From contig NZ_JAKSXN010000008.1 in the NCBI RefSeq assembly GCF_022427145.1, positions 43,984 through 107,983 of the forward strand: a stretch of 64,000 nucleotides of DNA, given 5' to 3'. Positions 52,480-62,800 of this stretch are shown here, piece after piece. The notes under the pieces are model-generated. The model searched no databases and was not told the origin of the DNA. It worked only from the letters and a program-made list of their open reading frames with translations. This DNA comes from Paenibacillus timonensis. Lineage in GTDB: Bacteria > Bacillota > Bacilli > Paenibacillales > Paenibacillaceae. Position numbers and translations under genes: made by a program. Numbering within the stretch: the first letter of the stretch is position 1; the number at the start of each line of letters is the position of its first letter.

Positions 52480-53364
52480 ATGCCTAAAAAATTCGAGATC
52501 TCCAAGATATGGCTCAATCTGTTGTTCATCGTCCTATCCATCGTCGTCGTACTGCCGTTTCTGCTCGTGGTTGCGGTGTCGTTGACGGATGAGAAGACGA
52601 TCACCAAGAACGGGTACCAATTCATCCCCGAGTCGTTTAGCCTGGATGCCTACCGCTATCTGCTGGACGCTCCCGATATTTTGCTCCGGGCTTACGGGGT
52701 AACGATCACGGTCACCGTGATCGGAGCGTTGACCGGGCTGCTGCTGACCGCGATGACCGCCTACGTCATTTCCCGGCCGGATTACCGCTATAACCGGATC
52801 ACGACGTTTTACGTGTTTTTTACGATGCTGTTCAGCGGTGGCCTCGTGCCTTCCTATATCCTGATGACGCAATACCTGCATCTGAAAGACAGCCTGCTGG
52901 CGCTCATCCTTCCGGTGCTTCTGTCGCCCTTCAACATCATGGTCATGAAAGGGTTCATGTCGAAAATTCCGCTCGAGATCATCGAATCGGCCAAAATCGA
53001 CGGGGCGCGGGAGCTGCGGATCTTCTTCCGGATCATCCTGCCGCTGTCCACGCCCGCCCTGGCCACGTTGGGCCTGCTGATCTCGTTCACTTACTGGAAC
53101 GAATGGTTCAACGGGATGTTGTACATCGACGATCCGAGCAAAGTACCGCTGCAATTGCTGCTGGTGCGAACCTTGAACAGCATCGAGTTTCTCACTTCCA
53201 ATTCCGAGTTTACGCAGCAGCTCGGCATCGATCTGGCAAGCTTTCCGAACAATTCGGCGCGAATGGCGATCGCCGTGCTGGCCGGCGGACCGATGCTTGT
53301 GATCTTTCCGTTCTTTCAACGATTTTTCGTGAAAGGGCTTACGGTTGGCTCCCTCAAGGGTTAA
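52480..53364 (+). CDS. ABC polysaccharide transporter permease, LplC/YtcP type
   Basis: This 294-residue permease has six predicted spans and begins with a short cytoplasmic segment. LplC-family features are VAVSLTDEKTITKNGYQFIPESFSLDAY, TMLFSGGLVPSYILMTQYLHLKDSLLALILP and the coupling loop IESAKIDGARELRIFFRIILPLSTP. It pairs with the LplB-type permease 15 bases upstream. AAGGAGGAGG precedes the ATG. Confidence 0.92.
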   Translation: MPKKFEISKIWLNLLFIVLSIVVVLPFLLVVAVSLTDEKTITKNGYQFIPESFSLDAYRYLLDAPDILLRAYGVTITVTVIGALTGLLLTAMTAYVISRPDYRYNRITTFYVFFTMLFSGGLVPSYILMTQYLHLKDSLLALILPVLLSPFNIMVMKGFMSKIPLEIIESAKIDGARELRIFFRIILPLSTPALATLGLLISFTYWNEWFNGMLYIDDPSKVPLQLLLVRTLNSIEFLTSNSEFTQQLGIDLASFPNNSARMAIAVLAGGPMLVIFPFFQRFFVKGLTVGSLKG

Positions 53365-53395
53365 CATAAAACAAATATGTACAGGAGGTCACACA

Positions 53396-54943
53396 ATGAG
53401 AAAACGATGGTTAGGTATGTTGGCGCTGATCTTGCTGGCCGCATCCGTGTTTGCCGGCTGCGGCGGTAACGGCAACGGAGGTAACGGCGCCAACGGCGGA
53501 AATGCCGGGAACGGCGGGGATAACGCGAAAGCCCCGACGGAGGAAACGGGAAACGCAAGCGAGCTTGAGCCGGTCACGTTGACCTGGTATTATCCGTTGT
53601 CGCAGCTGCAGGCCGACCAGGATAAGGTGCAGGAGGCGGTGAACCAAATCGTGAAGGAAAAGCTGAACGCCACCGTCAAGCTGGTTCCCATCGCCATCGG
53701 CGATTACGTGCAGAAGATGAATACCGTGCTCGCCGCGGGCGAGAAGTTCGACATTCTTTGGACCGGGTACATGCTGAAACCGGAGGAACTGGTGCGCAAA
53801 GGCGCGCTCCAACCGATCGACGAGCTGCTTGATAAGTACGCTCCCGAACTAAAAGCGGATGTCCCGCAGGTGATGTGGGACGGCCTGACGGTCGACGGGA
53901 AAATCTACGGCATTCCGAACCAGCAGATCAACGGCAACCGTTACGGCTATATCGTTCAGAAGCGGTTCGCCGACAAATACGGGCTGGACCCGGCGTCCAT
54001 CAAAAAGATTGAGGACATCGAGCCGTTCCTGGCGCAGGTTAAGCAAAACGAACCGGATGTGATCCCGTTCGGCAATTTCGGCAACTACTTCGACTTTATT
54101 CCGCAGGTCCATGACGACGAGTATTGGGGCGTTCCCGGCGTCGACAATCATTTTTACATCAAGACGAACGATCCTACCTATGCACTGCAGCGGTATCCTG
54201 AAGCCGAACTGGACAATTACCGGCTCGTCAGCAAATGGTATAAGCAAGGGTATATTTACAAGGATGCGGCCACGGCCAAGTTCGAAGACTTTCAAACCAA
54301 AGGGCAGATCGCGGTTCAATTCGATGTGACGCTGAAGCCCGGCGTGGAGGCCGAAGTGAAGGCGAAAAACGGCGGCAACGACGTCATCGTCATTCCGCTC
54401 AGCGACTGGTACACCAACGGCTATTCGGCGGCCACCAACCAATCGATCAGCCGGACATCGCCGAATCCGGAACGGGCCATGATGCTCCTGAACTTGGTCA
54501 ACACTGATAAAGAGCTATACAACCTGCTTTGCAACGGCTTGGAAGGCACGCATTACGAGAAGCTTAGCGGCGAATACATCAAGGCGTTGCCGGACTCCCG
54601 CTATAAGCCTAATATGGACTGGGTTTTTGGCAGCGTATTCAATTCCTACCTGAAGGAAGGACAGCCGGAAAACGTGTGGGAGGAAACCAAGAAAATCAAT
54701 GCGAGCGCAGAGGTCAATCCCATTGGCGCCTTCAAATTCAATTCCGAGCCGGTCAATACGGAGATTGCGAACCTGAATGCCGTATGGGGCGAGTATAAAA
54801 GAGGGATTCTTACCGGCACGCTGGACTTCGACGAAACCTGGCCCGTGTTATACGGCAAGCTGAAGGAAGCGGGCGAAGACAAATACGTGGAAGAGGTTAC
54901 ACGTCAATTCGAAGCGTTCCTGAAGGAACAAGGATTAAAGTAA
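53396..54943 (+). CDS. ABC transporter substrate-binding lipoprotein, LplA/YtcQ type
   Basis: This 515-residue lipoprotein has a signal ending in FAGC (about residue 21), a Gly/Asn-rich tether (about 22-50) and an LplA-type binding domain with KLNATVKLVPIAIGDYVQKMNTVLAAGEKFDILWTGYM, LDKYAPELKADVP and DGKIYGIPNQQ. The length is typical of this class, larger than family-1 proteins. AGGAGG lies 8 bases before ATG 53396. It completes the importer. A hairpin at 55002-55036 separates it from the secreted enzyme gene and may lower but not abolish read-through. Confidence 0.9.
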   Translation: MRKRWLGMLALILLAASVFAGCGGNGNGGNGANGGNAGNGGDNAKAPTEETGNASELEPVTLTWYYPLSQLQADQDKVQEAVNQIVKEKLNATVKLVPIAIGDYVQKMNTVLAAGEKFDILWTGYMLKPEELVRKGALQPIDELLDKYAPELKADVPQVMWDGLTVDGKIYGIPNQQINGNRYGYIVQKRFADKYGLDPASIKKIEDIEPFLAQVKQNEPDVIPFGNFGNYFDFIPQVHDDEYWGVPGVDNHFYIKTNDPTYALQRYPEAELDNYRLVSKWYKQGYIYKDAATAKFEDFQTKGQIAVQFDVTLKPGVEAEVKAKNGGNDVIVIPLSDWYTNGYSAATNQSISRTSPNPERAMMLLNLVNTDKELYNLLCNGLEGTHYEKLSGEYIKALPDSRYKPNMDWVFGSVFNSYLKEGQPENVWEETKKINASAEVNPIGAFKFNSEPVNTEIANLNAVWGEYKRGILTGTLDFDETWPVLYGKLKEAGEDKYVEEVTRQFEAFLKEQGLK

Positions 54944-55001
54944 CCGGATTCACCAGCACAAGGCACGTGGAGCGGAGATAGGGAGAGACCCGCTGTGAGG
55001 G

Positions 55002-55038
55002 ACGGCTTTGCCGCAGCGCTTTGGGGCAAAGCCGTTTA
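55002..55038 (+). terminator. Hairpin between the importer operon and the secreted beta-helix gene
   Basis: ACGGCTTTGCC (55002-55012) and GGCAAAGCCGT (55025-55035) are perfect arms followed by TTAGTT. The T-run is poor, so it may act as an attenuator. A related GC-rich hairpin lies at 3757-3830. Confidence 0.55.
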
Positions 55039-55067
55039 GTTCTCATGCGAAAGGATGAAGCAAAGCG

Positions 55068-58000
55068 ATGAAGAAAAAGAGTTGGCTCACGTTCATGATC
55101 GCCAGTCTGTTATTCACGTTAAGTCCTGTAGCACCGTCAGCGGTTTCCGCGGCGGAAAACGGCCATCCCGGCCATCCCGGCAATTCCGGCCATCCCCGCG
55201 CCACGGTTTATTACGTGGCCACCAACGGCAAAGATTCCAACAACGGGAGTAAGAAGGCTCCGTTTCGGACCTTGGAGAAAGCACGGGACGCGATTCGGGA
55301 ACTGAAAGCGAAGAAGGGGCTGCCGCCCGGAGGCGTCACGGTGTATTTGCGCGAAGGCCGCTACGAGCGATCGGCGAGCTTCGAGCTGCGGGAACAGGAT
55401 TCGGGCGCTGCGGGCAAACCGATCACCTACGCGGCGTACCCCGGCGAGAAGGTGGTCATCTCCGGCTCCGAACGACTGGAGAAGTCCGCATTCGTTCCGG
55501 TAGCCGACGAGGCGGTGCGAAGCCGCATCATCAGCCCCGAAGCACGGGAGAAGGTGCTGGTGGCGGATTTGGCGGCGCTTGGCCTCACGGACTATGGGAA
55601 CTTAAGCCGGCATGGGTATTATCTCGCCAACGATCTGAGCGAGGTTCCGCCGATGGAGTTGTATGTCAACGGGCAGGGCATGACGCTGGCGCGCTGGCCG
55701 AACGAGGGCACCGTTCAGATGGACGAAATCCTGGATCCCGGCCCGACGCGGAAAGACCCGGACGGGGAAGTGCATAAGCGAGGGGGGACGTTTACGTACA
55801 CGTATGATCGTCCGCAATACTGGACGCAGGCGGACGACATTTGGCTGGATGGGATTTTCGGCTATAGCTGGGAGTGGTCGTACAACAAAATCGCCTCGAT
55901 CGATACCGCCGCCAAAACCATTACGCTCCGTTACGGAGAGATGAGCGGGATCTTCAAGAACTGGTATCCCGACTTCCATTTCGCGCAAAACCTGCTGGAG
56001 GAAATCGACATGCCCGGCGAGTATTACATCGATCGTTCGGCCGGAAAACTGTATTTTCTGCCGAATGCGGAATTCATGACGGCCGATCCGACGATCGAGG
56101 TGACGATGCTGAAATCGCCGATGATCAACGCGCTGAACGCTTCGTACATCAACTTCTCCGAGCTGGTCCTGGAGAATGGCCGCGATTCGGCAGCGGTGTT
56201 CATGGGCGGCAGCCATATGAAGATCCAAAACAGCGAAATTCGCAACTTCACCAACAGCGGCGTGCTGGTGAACACCCAAAGCCGGTTCTATTACAACGAC
56301 TTCGAAGGCGTCCCCGGCACGGACCACGCGATCGAAAATACGCATATCCATCATATCGGCGGGACGGCCGTGACCCTGACGGGCGGCGACAAAACGACGC
56401 TCTCGCCAGGCAGAAACGTCGTGAAAAATTCCCATATCCACGATTTTGCCTATTATCACAAGGCTTATAATCCCGGCGTTCTGCTGTCGGGCGTGGGCAA
56501 CCGAATGGAACACAACGAGCTGCATGATGCGCCCCATCCCGGCGTGTTGATTTTCGGCAACGACCATGCGGTGGAATACAACAACATTTACGATGTATGC
56601 AAAACGTTCTCCGACCTCGGCGCGATCTACATGAACGCGGGCGAAACGCCGCAGGAGCGGGGGACCGTCATCCGGCGCAATTATTTCCATCATATCGGGG
56701 AGACGAAACCCGGGGTCGAAGGGGTTTATCCCGACAATTTTACGATGGGACTGACGATCGATGAGAACATTTTCTATAAAATGGGCAATTCGGCGATCAA
56801 AAACAACGGGGGCTCGCACATCCTGACGCGCAACAATATCTTCGTGGACAGCAAGGTGCCCTACGATTACGCGGATTTGTATCTCGGCGACGATCCGGAC
56901 GATCAGGTGCCGAAGAATTACATGCCGAAGTGGCAGGCCCTGTTCGCGGCCAACAACAACTTTGCGGGCACGCCTTATTTGGAGAAGTATCCGGAACTGG
57001 CCGATTTCTTCACGGAAAACCGCTACTATCCCGACACGAACACGTTTCAGGGCAATGTGATCTACAATCCGGTGGTTCCGCGCAGCACGACGACTAATGA
57101 ACACGGGGCCTACGACAAATTCGGGCTGGTTCAATATGCTGACAACTGGGTGGCGGCGGCGGACCCCGGCTTCGTTGATCTGGCGGGCGGGGACCTGTCG
57201 CTGCGTCCGGATGCGCAAGTGTTCCAGCAAATTCCCGGGTTTCCGAACATTCCGTTCAATGAAATCGGCATCCTAGGCAAAGCGGGTACGACCCTCGGTC
57301 AAGACAGCTACCCGGTACAGGGCGTCGCGGTTTATGACGACAACGTCACGGTTGACCGCTGGAAAACGGTGAAGCTGCAGACCGCGGTCCTGCCCTGGAA
57401 TGCCGACAATCCGGCGCTGACCTTCACCTCCGCCGACCCGGCTATCGCTTCGGTTGACGGTAGCGGCGTTGTCACAGGCCTGGCGGTAGGTCAGACCGTG
57501 ATCACGGTGGCGTCGGCGGAAAATCCGCAGTTCACGGCCACGGTGAACGTCACGGTGGAAGCCGGCGACGGCGTAATGGACTTCACCGATTTCGAATCGG
57601 GGGCGAACGGCTGGCCTCAGGATGCGAACCGAAGCATCGTGAAGGAAGGGGAGAACCGCTGGTATAAAGTGTTGAACGGAGCCTCGGCGCTGAGCTCCAA
57701 GTCGTTCTCCGAATACGAGCTTAGCTTCAAGCTGAAGACGCCGGAGACGATTGGAAACGCTGCGACCTTGTACATCTTCGACCGTCAGGTCGGCAGCGGG
57801 TCGAGCCGGATCGGCTACAAAACCCGGGCGGACGGCAGCTCGGCCTGGCTGCTGTACGATCCCGCATGGGCGATTCTGAAGGAAGTGAAACTGCCGGGCC
57901 ACGATTTACAGCCCAACACGGAATATGAGGTCAAAATGCTCGTCAAAGGCGGCGACATCAGCGTGTATGTGGACGGCGGACTTCGGCTGAAGGGCCATGA

Positions 58001-58874
58001 TCCGGGTCACAACGCTGAGGGAAAAGTCGGGTTCTACGTCGCCGGCGTCAGTCACATACTGTTTGACGATATCCGGTTTAAGGCGCTGTCGACGGAATTG
58101 GCCGGCATCCTTCCCGCTGAAAGCCATGTGCGGATGGTTCCCGGAGAACAGCGGCAATTGCAGCTCACGTTCGACCCCTCGGATACGCCGGTGACGGAGG
58201 TTACCTGGCAATCGGCCGATCCGGCGGTGGCGACGGTGGATGCCATGGGCGTCGTGAACGCCGTTTATGAAGGGGAAACGGTCATCACGGCGGTGTCCGC
58301 GGTGAATCCGCTCATCAAAGCGGACATCTCGGTCACCGTATCCAACGTGATGCATGAGACGGACTTCGAAAACGGCGGCAACGGCTGGCCGGTCGATCCG
58401 AACCGCAGCATCGCGGCCGACCCCGACGGCAACCGGCGCTACAAGATCTTGAACGGCGCTACGGGGCTGCTGGATAGAAACTTCGAGTCCTATGTGCTGG
58501 AGTTCACGCTGAAAACCCCGGCCGCGATGCCGGAGAACGGCGGCGTGATGTATATTTTCGACCGCCAGGATTCCGCCGGCTCCACCCGCATCGGATATCG
58601 GACGCGGGCGGACGGAACCTCCGGCTGGATCCTATACGACACCAGCTGGTTGAAGCTGGCGGAAGCCGATTTGCCAGGCCTCGACCTGCAGCCGGATACG
58701 GAATATGCGGTGAAGGTGGTCGTGAAGGACGGCGACATCGCCGCTTATGTAGACGGTTCGCTGCGAATCGCCGGCACCGATCCGAACCACCGGCCATCGG
58801 GCAAGGTTGGGTTTTACGTCAGCGGATTCGAATACATGCTGTTTGACGATATTCGGATCTCGTTGAATCCGTGA
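55068..58874 (+). CDS. Secreted right-handed beta-helix carbohydrate enzyme with duplicated Big2 and laminin-G-like modules
   Basis: This 1268-residue exported protein has a signal peptide (1-28, ending AVSAAEN) and a His/Gly/Pro-rich linker (HPGHPGNSGHP). The catalytic part (about 45-750) begins with YYVATNGKDSNNGSKKAPFRTLEKARDAI, the usual opening of pectate-lyase-like or GH141-like beta-helix enzymes, and continues as parallel-helix repeats rich in Asn and His (NTHIHHIGGTAV, NSHIHDFAYYH). Behind it come a Big2-type Ig domain, a concanavalin-like module, a second Big2 and a second such module; the two pairs are clear duplicates (DFESGANGWPQDANRSI and DFENGGNGWPVDPNRSI; IFDRQ...RIGY(K/R)TRADG). 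It probably acts on plant cell-wall polysaccharide at the cell surface; the linkage cut is not identifiable. Confidence 0.8.
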   Translation: MKKKSWLTFMIASLLFTLSPVAPSAVSAAENGHPGHPGNSGHPRATVYYVATNGKDSNNGSKKAPFRTLEKARDAIRELKAKKGLPPGGVTVYLREGRYERSASFELREQDSGAAGKPITYAAYPGEKVVISGSERLEKSAFVPVADEAVRSRIISPEAREKVLVADLAALGLTDYGNLSRHGYYLANDLSEVPPMELYVNGQGMTLARWPNEGTVQMDEILDPGPTRKDPDGEVHKRGGTFTYTYDRPQYWTQADDIWLDGIFGYSWEWSYNKIASIDTAAKTITLRYGEMSGIFKNWYPDFHFAQNLLEEIDMPGEYYIDRSAGKLYFLPNAEFMTADPTIEVTMLKSPMINALNASYINFSELVLENGRDSAAVFMGGSHMKIQNSEIRNFTNSGVLVNTQSRFYYNDFEGVPGTDHAIENTHIHHIGGTAVTLTGGDKTTLSPGRNVVKNSHIHDFAYYHKAYNPGVLLSGVGNRMEHNELHDAPHPGVLIFGNDHAVEYNNIYDVCKTFSDLGAIYMNAGETPQERGTVIRRNYFHHIGETKPGVEGVYPDNFTMGLTIDENIFYKMGNSAIKNNGGSHILTRNNIFVDSKVPYDYADLYLGDDPDDQVPKNYMPKWQALFAANNNFAGTPYLEKYPELADFFTENRYYPDTNTFQGNVIYNPVVPRSTTTNEHGAYDKFGLVQYADNWVAAADPGFVDLAGGDLSLRPDAQVFQQIPGFPNIPFNEIGILGKAGTTLGQDSYPVQGVAVYDDNVTVDRWKTVKLQTAVLPWNADNPALTFTSADPAIASVDGSGVVTGLAVGQTVITVASAENPQFTATVNVTVEAGDGVMDFTDFESGANGWPQDANRSIVKEGENRWYKVLNGASALSSKSFSEYELSFKLKTPETIGNAATLYIFDRQVGSGSSRIGYKTRADGSSAWLLYDPAWAILKEVKLPGHDLQPNTEYEVKMLVKGGDISVYVDGGLRLKGHDPGHNAEGKVGFYVAGVSHILFDDIRFKALSTELAGILPAESHVRMVPGEQRQLQLTFDPSDTPVTEVTWQSADPAVATVDAMGVVNAVYEGETVITAVSAVNPLIKADISVTVSNVMHETDFENGGNGWPVDPNRSIAADPDGNRRYKILNGATGLLDRNFESYVLEFTLKTPAAMPENGGVMYIFDRQDSAGSTRIGYRTRADGTSGWILYDTSWLKLAEADLPGLDLQPDTEYAVKVVVKDGDIAAYVDGSLRIAGTDPNHRPSGKVGFYVSGFEYMLFDDIRISLNP

Positions 58875-58892
58875 CCCCTGCTGCGAGATCAT

Positions 58893-59075
58893 TGTATTCG
58901 ATTTTTCGAATACATTTCCTCGATCGCGGCTAGAAAGTGGGATTCTATGCGATTTTTCATATAGATTAGGGGCCTTCGTCTTCCTGAAGCCTGAATGTGT
59001 ATGAAATTTCAGATATATTCCTTTGAAATCGACGTAAACGGGGGGAATCTATGCGATTTTTCGTATAGATTTCCC
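58893..59075. repeat. Spaced hairpin array E (TATGCGA-TTTT-TCGTATA word), four units
   Basis: Units: TGTATTCGA-TTTT-TCGAATACA (58893-58914, perfect); CTATGCGA-TTTT-TCATATAG (58945-58964, one mismatch, one G-T); a 14-bp stem with one mismatch and two G-T around GAAATTTC (58993-59020); a 15-bp stem around TTTT (59042-59075, two G-T). Centres are 58903.5, 58954.5, 59006.5 and 59058.5, giving steps of 51, 52 and 52 bp. The last unit ends 9 bases before the ribosome binding site of the next gene. Confidence 0.75.
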
Positions 59076-59096
59076 AAAGCTATCGGGAGGTTGACC

Positions 59097-59801
59097 ATGA
59101 AACGGTACATATACCGGGCCGAAGGAGAAGAAGGAGCAGAATGGGCGGAGATCTGGCGGGGGCCGGAGATTTCCCATGCGCTGGCTGAAGCGATGGAACG
59201 GCTGGAGGTGGATCATCTCAGCTTGTTCGCCGACGGGAACCGGTTCTATCTGTATTATGAATGCTTGCGGGAGGCGGTTCCGCCGGAGCGGCTGCTTATG
59301 GCGGCTGGTGAGCGGCTGATCGTGTGGCCGGGAGGAGAGACGGAGACAGGGACGGGGCGGCGTTGGGCGCCGATGACGGATATTTTTCATTACCATCAAC
59401 CCGTTGCCGGTACGGACTGGCGGCATTCGGACCGCTTGGCCGAACCTTACGGAAGGCTGGCCAGGCTGAAGCCGGAAGAAGCCGCGAGCTATATCTACCA
59501 CCATTATCAATATCAAGAGGAAAAGCCGGGCGACGGGGATAAATACGGCATCATCGGCCTGCATGAGAGTTTGTTGTTTTTCTATTCGGAGCAGCCTGCG
59601 ACCCTAGAGCCCGCAACCTACGAAGGGAAGCTCAACACGTCGCTCAAGCCGGTACGCTGGGCCGAAGCGATGGAACCGCATTTTATCCCGTGGACGGGAG
59701 TTCCGGCAGGACAGGAGCTCTGGCGAAAGCTGGAGCTTGTGCTGCACGCGGCGTTCCGCCGGACGGAGGAGGAGACACGATGCGTCATACGATATGCCTG
59801 A
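59097..59801 (+). CDS. L-rhamnose-mutarotase-like protein with C-terminal extension
   Basis: This is a 234-residue cytoplasmic protein. The first about 75 residues (EWAEIWRGPEISHALAEAMERLEVDHLSLFADGNRFYLYYECL) resemble the ferredoxin-like fold of L-rhamnose mutarotase (about 104 aa), which flips the anomers of rhamnose. The rest (MTDIFHYHQPV, YIYHHYQYQEEKPGDGDKYGIIGLHESLLFFYSEQP) has no family I recognise. GGGAGG lies 6 bases before ATG 59097. Its end overlaps the start of the GH2 gene by 22 bases, so the two are translationally coupled. A role in handling a released rhamnose-type sugar is inference. Confidence 0.55.
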   Translation: MKRYIYRAEGEEGAEWAEIWRGPEISHALAEAMERLEVDHLSLFADGNRFYLYYECLREAVPPERLLMAAGERLIVWPGGETETGTGRRWAPMTDIFHYHQPVAGTDWRHSDRLAEPYGRLARLKPEEAASYIYHHYQYQEEKPGDGDKYGIIGLHESLLFFYSEQPATLEPATYEGKLNTSLKPVRWAEAMEPHFIPWTGVPAGQELWRKLELVLHAAFRRTEEETRCVIRYA

Positions 59802-62800
59802 ACGGAGAATGGGATTTTATGCCGCTGTATGGCGAGCCGCGGCGCCGCACGCTGCCGGAATCCCTCGAATATGAGGCACAGAAGGTGAGGGTTCCCTCCA
59901 GTTGGAGACGAACCTACGTGCAGGGGGCAGGGAAGCGTTTTGGCGAAATCCCGGAGCATGGCTTCGTACCGATGGATTTGTACGGTTACCCGAAGGAATG
60001 GGACGACGCCGAGGCAGGCGTGCTGCACCGCCGCTTCCGGGTGCCGGAGCGGATGGCTGGCCAGCGAATCGTGCTAAGACTGGACGGCATCATGCAAAAG
60101 GCCGTGATTTACCTGGACCGACGGGAAATCGCCGTATGGGAGGACGGCTACTTGCCGCTAAGACTCGACATTACCTCTTACGTGACGCCGGGGCGGGAGC
60201 ATGAGCTGCATCTCGTCTGCGGGAGCTTTGATCAAACGACGTTGCCCTCCGGAGCCCAAAAGGTGACCGGTCTGGTCGGCTCCTGGTTTGGCGGCGTTTG
60301 CCGGGGAATCTGGCAGGATGTGTATCTGGAGAGTTACCCGGCGCTGGCCGTAGAGGACGTCACCCTGCGCACTTCCGTCCGGAACGGCCGGCTTGAAGCA
60401 GAGGCCGTCATCGGCGGGACGCAAGGAGTGGAGGGCGCTTTGGAAGGACCGCTTCGCGTACGGCTTCGCGTTCGCGAGCTGGGGGTGCTGGCTTCAAGTT
60501 TTGATGAGGGGCGTACTTTAGGGACATCGACGGAAGTAAAGCAGCAGGTGCTTGTGGCGGAACAGCCGGTTGAGCCGGTTTCTGCCGGGGCGGCTAATTG
60601 GCTGCGGCTGTGCGAGAACGAGCACGGCGGGGAAACTTACCGCGCTTCGTTCCATCTGGAATGGGCCGACGCCAAGCGGTGGAGCCCCGATTCGCCGTTT
60701 CTGTACCGGGCCGAGTTCGAGCTGATGGACGGGGAACGGGTGATCGACCGGCGTGAGGAAACGTTTGGGTTTCGCGAGTTCTGGTGCGAAGGTCCACAGT
60801 TTAAGCTGAACGGGATTCCGCTGAACCTGCGCGGCGATTCTTGGCATTTTCAAGGCGGGGCCCAGCAGACGGAGGCGTATATCCGCAACTGGTACCGCAT
60901 GTGCCGCACCGTAGGGGTGAACAGCATCCGGCTGCACGCGGAGCCTTATCCGGCGGACTACCTTCGCATCGCCGACGAGGAAGGGATGCTGATCGTCGAC
61001 GAAACGGCCATTTACGGCTCGGGCAAATCGATGCAGGCGGACCATCCCGATTATTTGGAGGCTTGCCGGCAGCATGTGCGGCGGCTGGTGCAACGCGACA
61101 AAAACCATCCGTCCGTCATCCTCTGGAGCGTGCAGAACGAGATGCGCTGGGTGGACGGGCGAGACGGCTTCAAGAAACATCTCCCTGATTTGATGGCATC
61201 CATCCGGAAGCTGGATCCGACGCGGGCGATCGTTGCCGAGGGGGATAACCGGCTGCTGCCCAAAGCGCATACGGAAGTGGAAAGCCGCCACTACAACATC
61301 GACGGGACGATCGGCCAATGGGACCGCACCGTTCCGCTAACCTTCGGCGAACATGGAGGCTGGTGGTACATCTGCCCGCAGAACAGCAGTATGTACGTCG
61401 GACTGCGGGCTTACCGCGGGACGGACGAAAGCGCCTTAGGCTTGGCGGAGAAGGAGCGGCTGTTCGTGGAATATGCGCGCCGCCAGGGCGTATCCGGCCT
61501 GTCGACGTTTAATTTCGCCCACTATTTCATGCGGGCGATGCCCGAGCGGGACGTGATCCTCCCGCCGCCGGTCAAATCAGATTTCCCCGGCGTAATGCCG
61601 AAGGTGATTCCGGCTTACTCACTGACGATCCATAACGGCCTGTTACCGGAGGAAGAGCCGCCGTATCGGCCTAATCCCGCTTTCGCCGTCCTGGCGGCGG
61701 CGTTTAAGCCGGCGACGATCCTCGCCGCCGAATACGACCGGAGCTTCTATGACGACCAGCCGGTCGACCGCAGCTTCGACGTGTTCAATGATACGTTATC
61801 GGCCCGGGATGTCATGGTGAAATTTACCGTGAAGCAAGGGGGAACGATCGTCCATGAACAAAGCTTCGGCTTCACGCAAGGCCCTGCGGAGCCCAAGGTG
61901 CTCCGCTTGAGGTGGCAGCCGCTGCCCGTTCATTCGGAAGGGCGGGCGGAGCTTGCGGCAACGCTTCTTCACGACGGACAGCCGGTGCATGAGCTGCGGT
62001 TGAACTACCGGATCCTGTCCGCCCGCTTGCGGAGCCGTCCCGTTCCCGTTAACCGGCCGGTGGTTTATTGGGGGAACGACGCGGATTATGAGACCATCCA
62101 CAGGCTTGTGCCCGGCTGTGAACGGGTGGATTGGGAGCAGTTGGCCGATCCCCGTCTGCCGACCGAAGGGCTTCTGGTCATCGGAAGTTATGCAGAGGAT
62201 GCGGACGGCGCGTTGGAACGGCTGCTCCAGGCGTATGTCGCGCGGGGCGGCCGGTTGCTGCTGTTGGAACAGAACCAGCTCTCGCTCGGCAAGCTGACGT
62301 TGTCGCGGCGCTCTTTCCTGCGCGCCCATGCCGGGGATTACGGTCATCCGGCGCTCTCCGGGATCGGCGACGACGATCTGATGTTCTGGCAACCGGAGCT
62401 TGCCGAAGACGGCCCGTTGCCGATCATCCGCGCCGCTTTCGAGAAGCCGGTCTACGGCGACTTCACGCTGCTGCTGGAGTGCAGCGCGGGCGATTTCGGC
62501 GACGGCGGCGATCTGTGGTCGCCGCTGCTGGAATACCGGCACGGCCGCGGCCGGATGGTGGCCAATCAGCTGGAGCTGATGGCCCACGCGGATCGCGTGC
62601 CGCAAGCTTGCTTGCTGCTGCGCAACCTGCTCGCGTATGCGGGCGGCGCGGCCGGGGAGCGGGACGAGGCGGCGGGGCAGCCGACCGTCGCGCTGGTGCG
62701 CCCCGGCGGCCCCGCCGCCACGTTGCTCGGCCGGCTGCGGCTGCGGCACGCCGCGCTGGCCGATGTAGCGGCGCTGGCGGCGCCGGCGCTCGGCGGGCAT

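Noticed and set aside
55602..57230. 542-residue open frame on the minus strand
   Set aside because: It is antisense to the beta-helix gene, rich in Arg/Ile/His as expected of a shadow frame, with no family resemblance.
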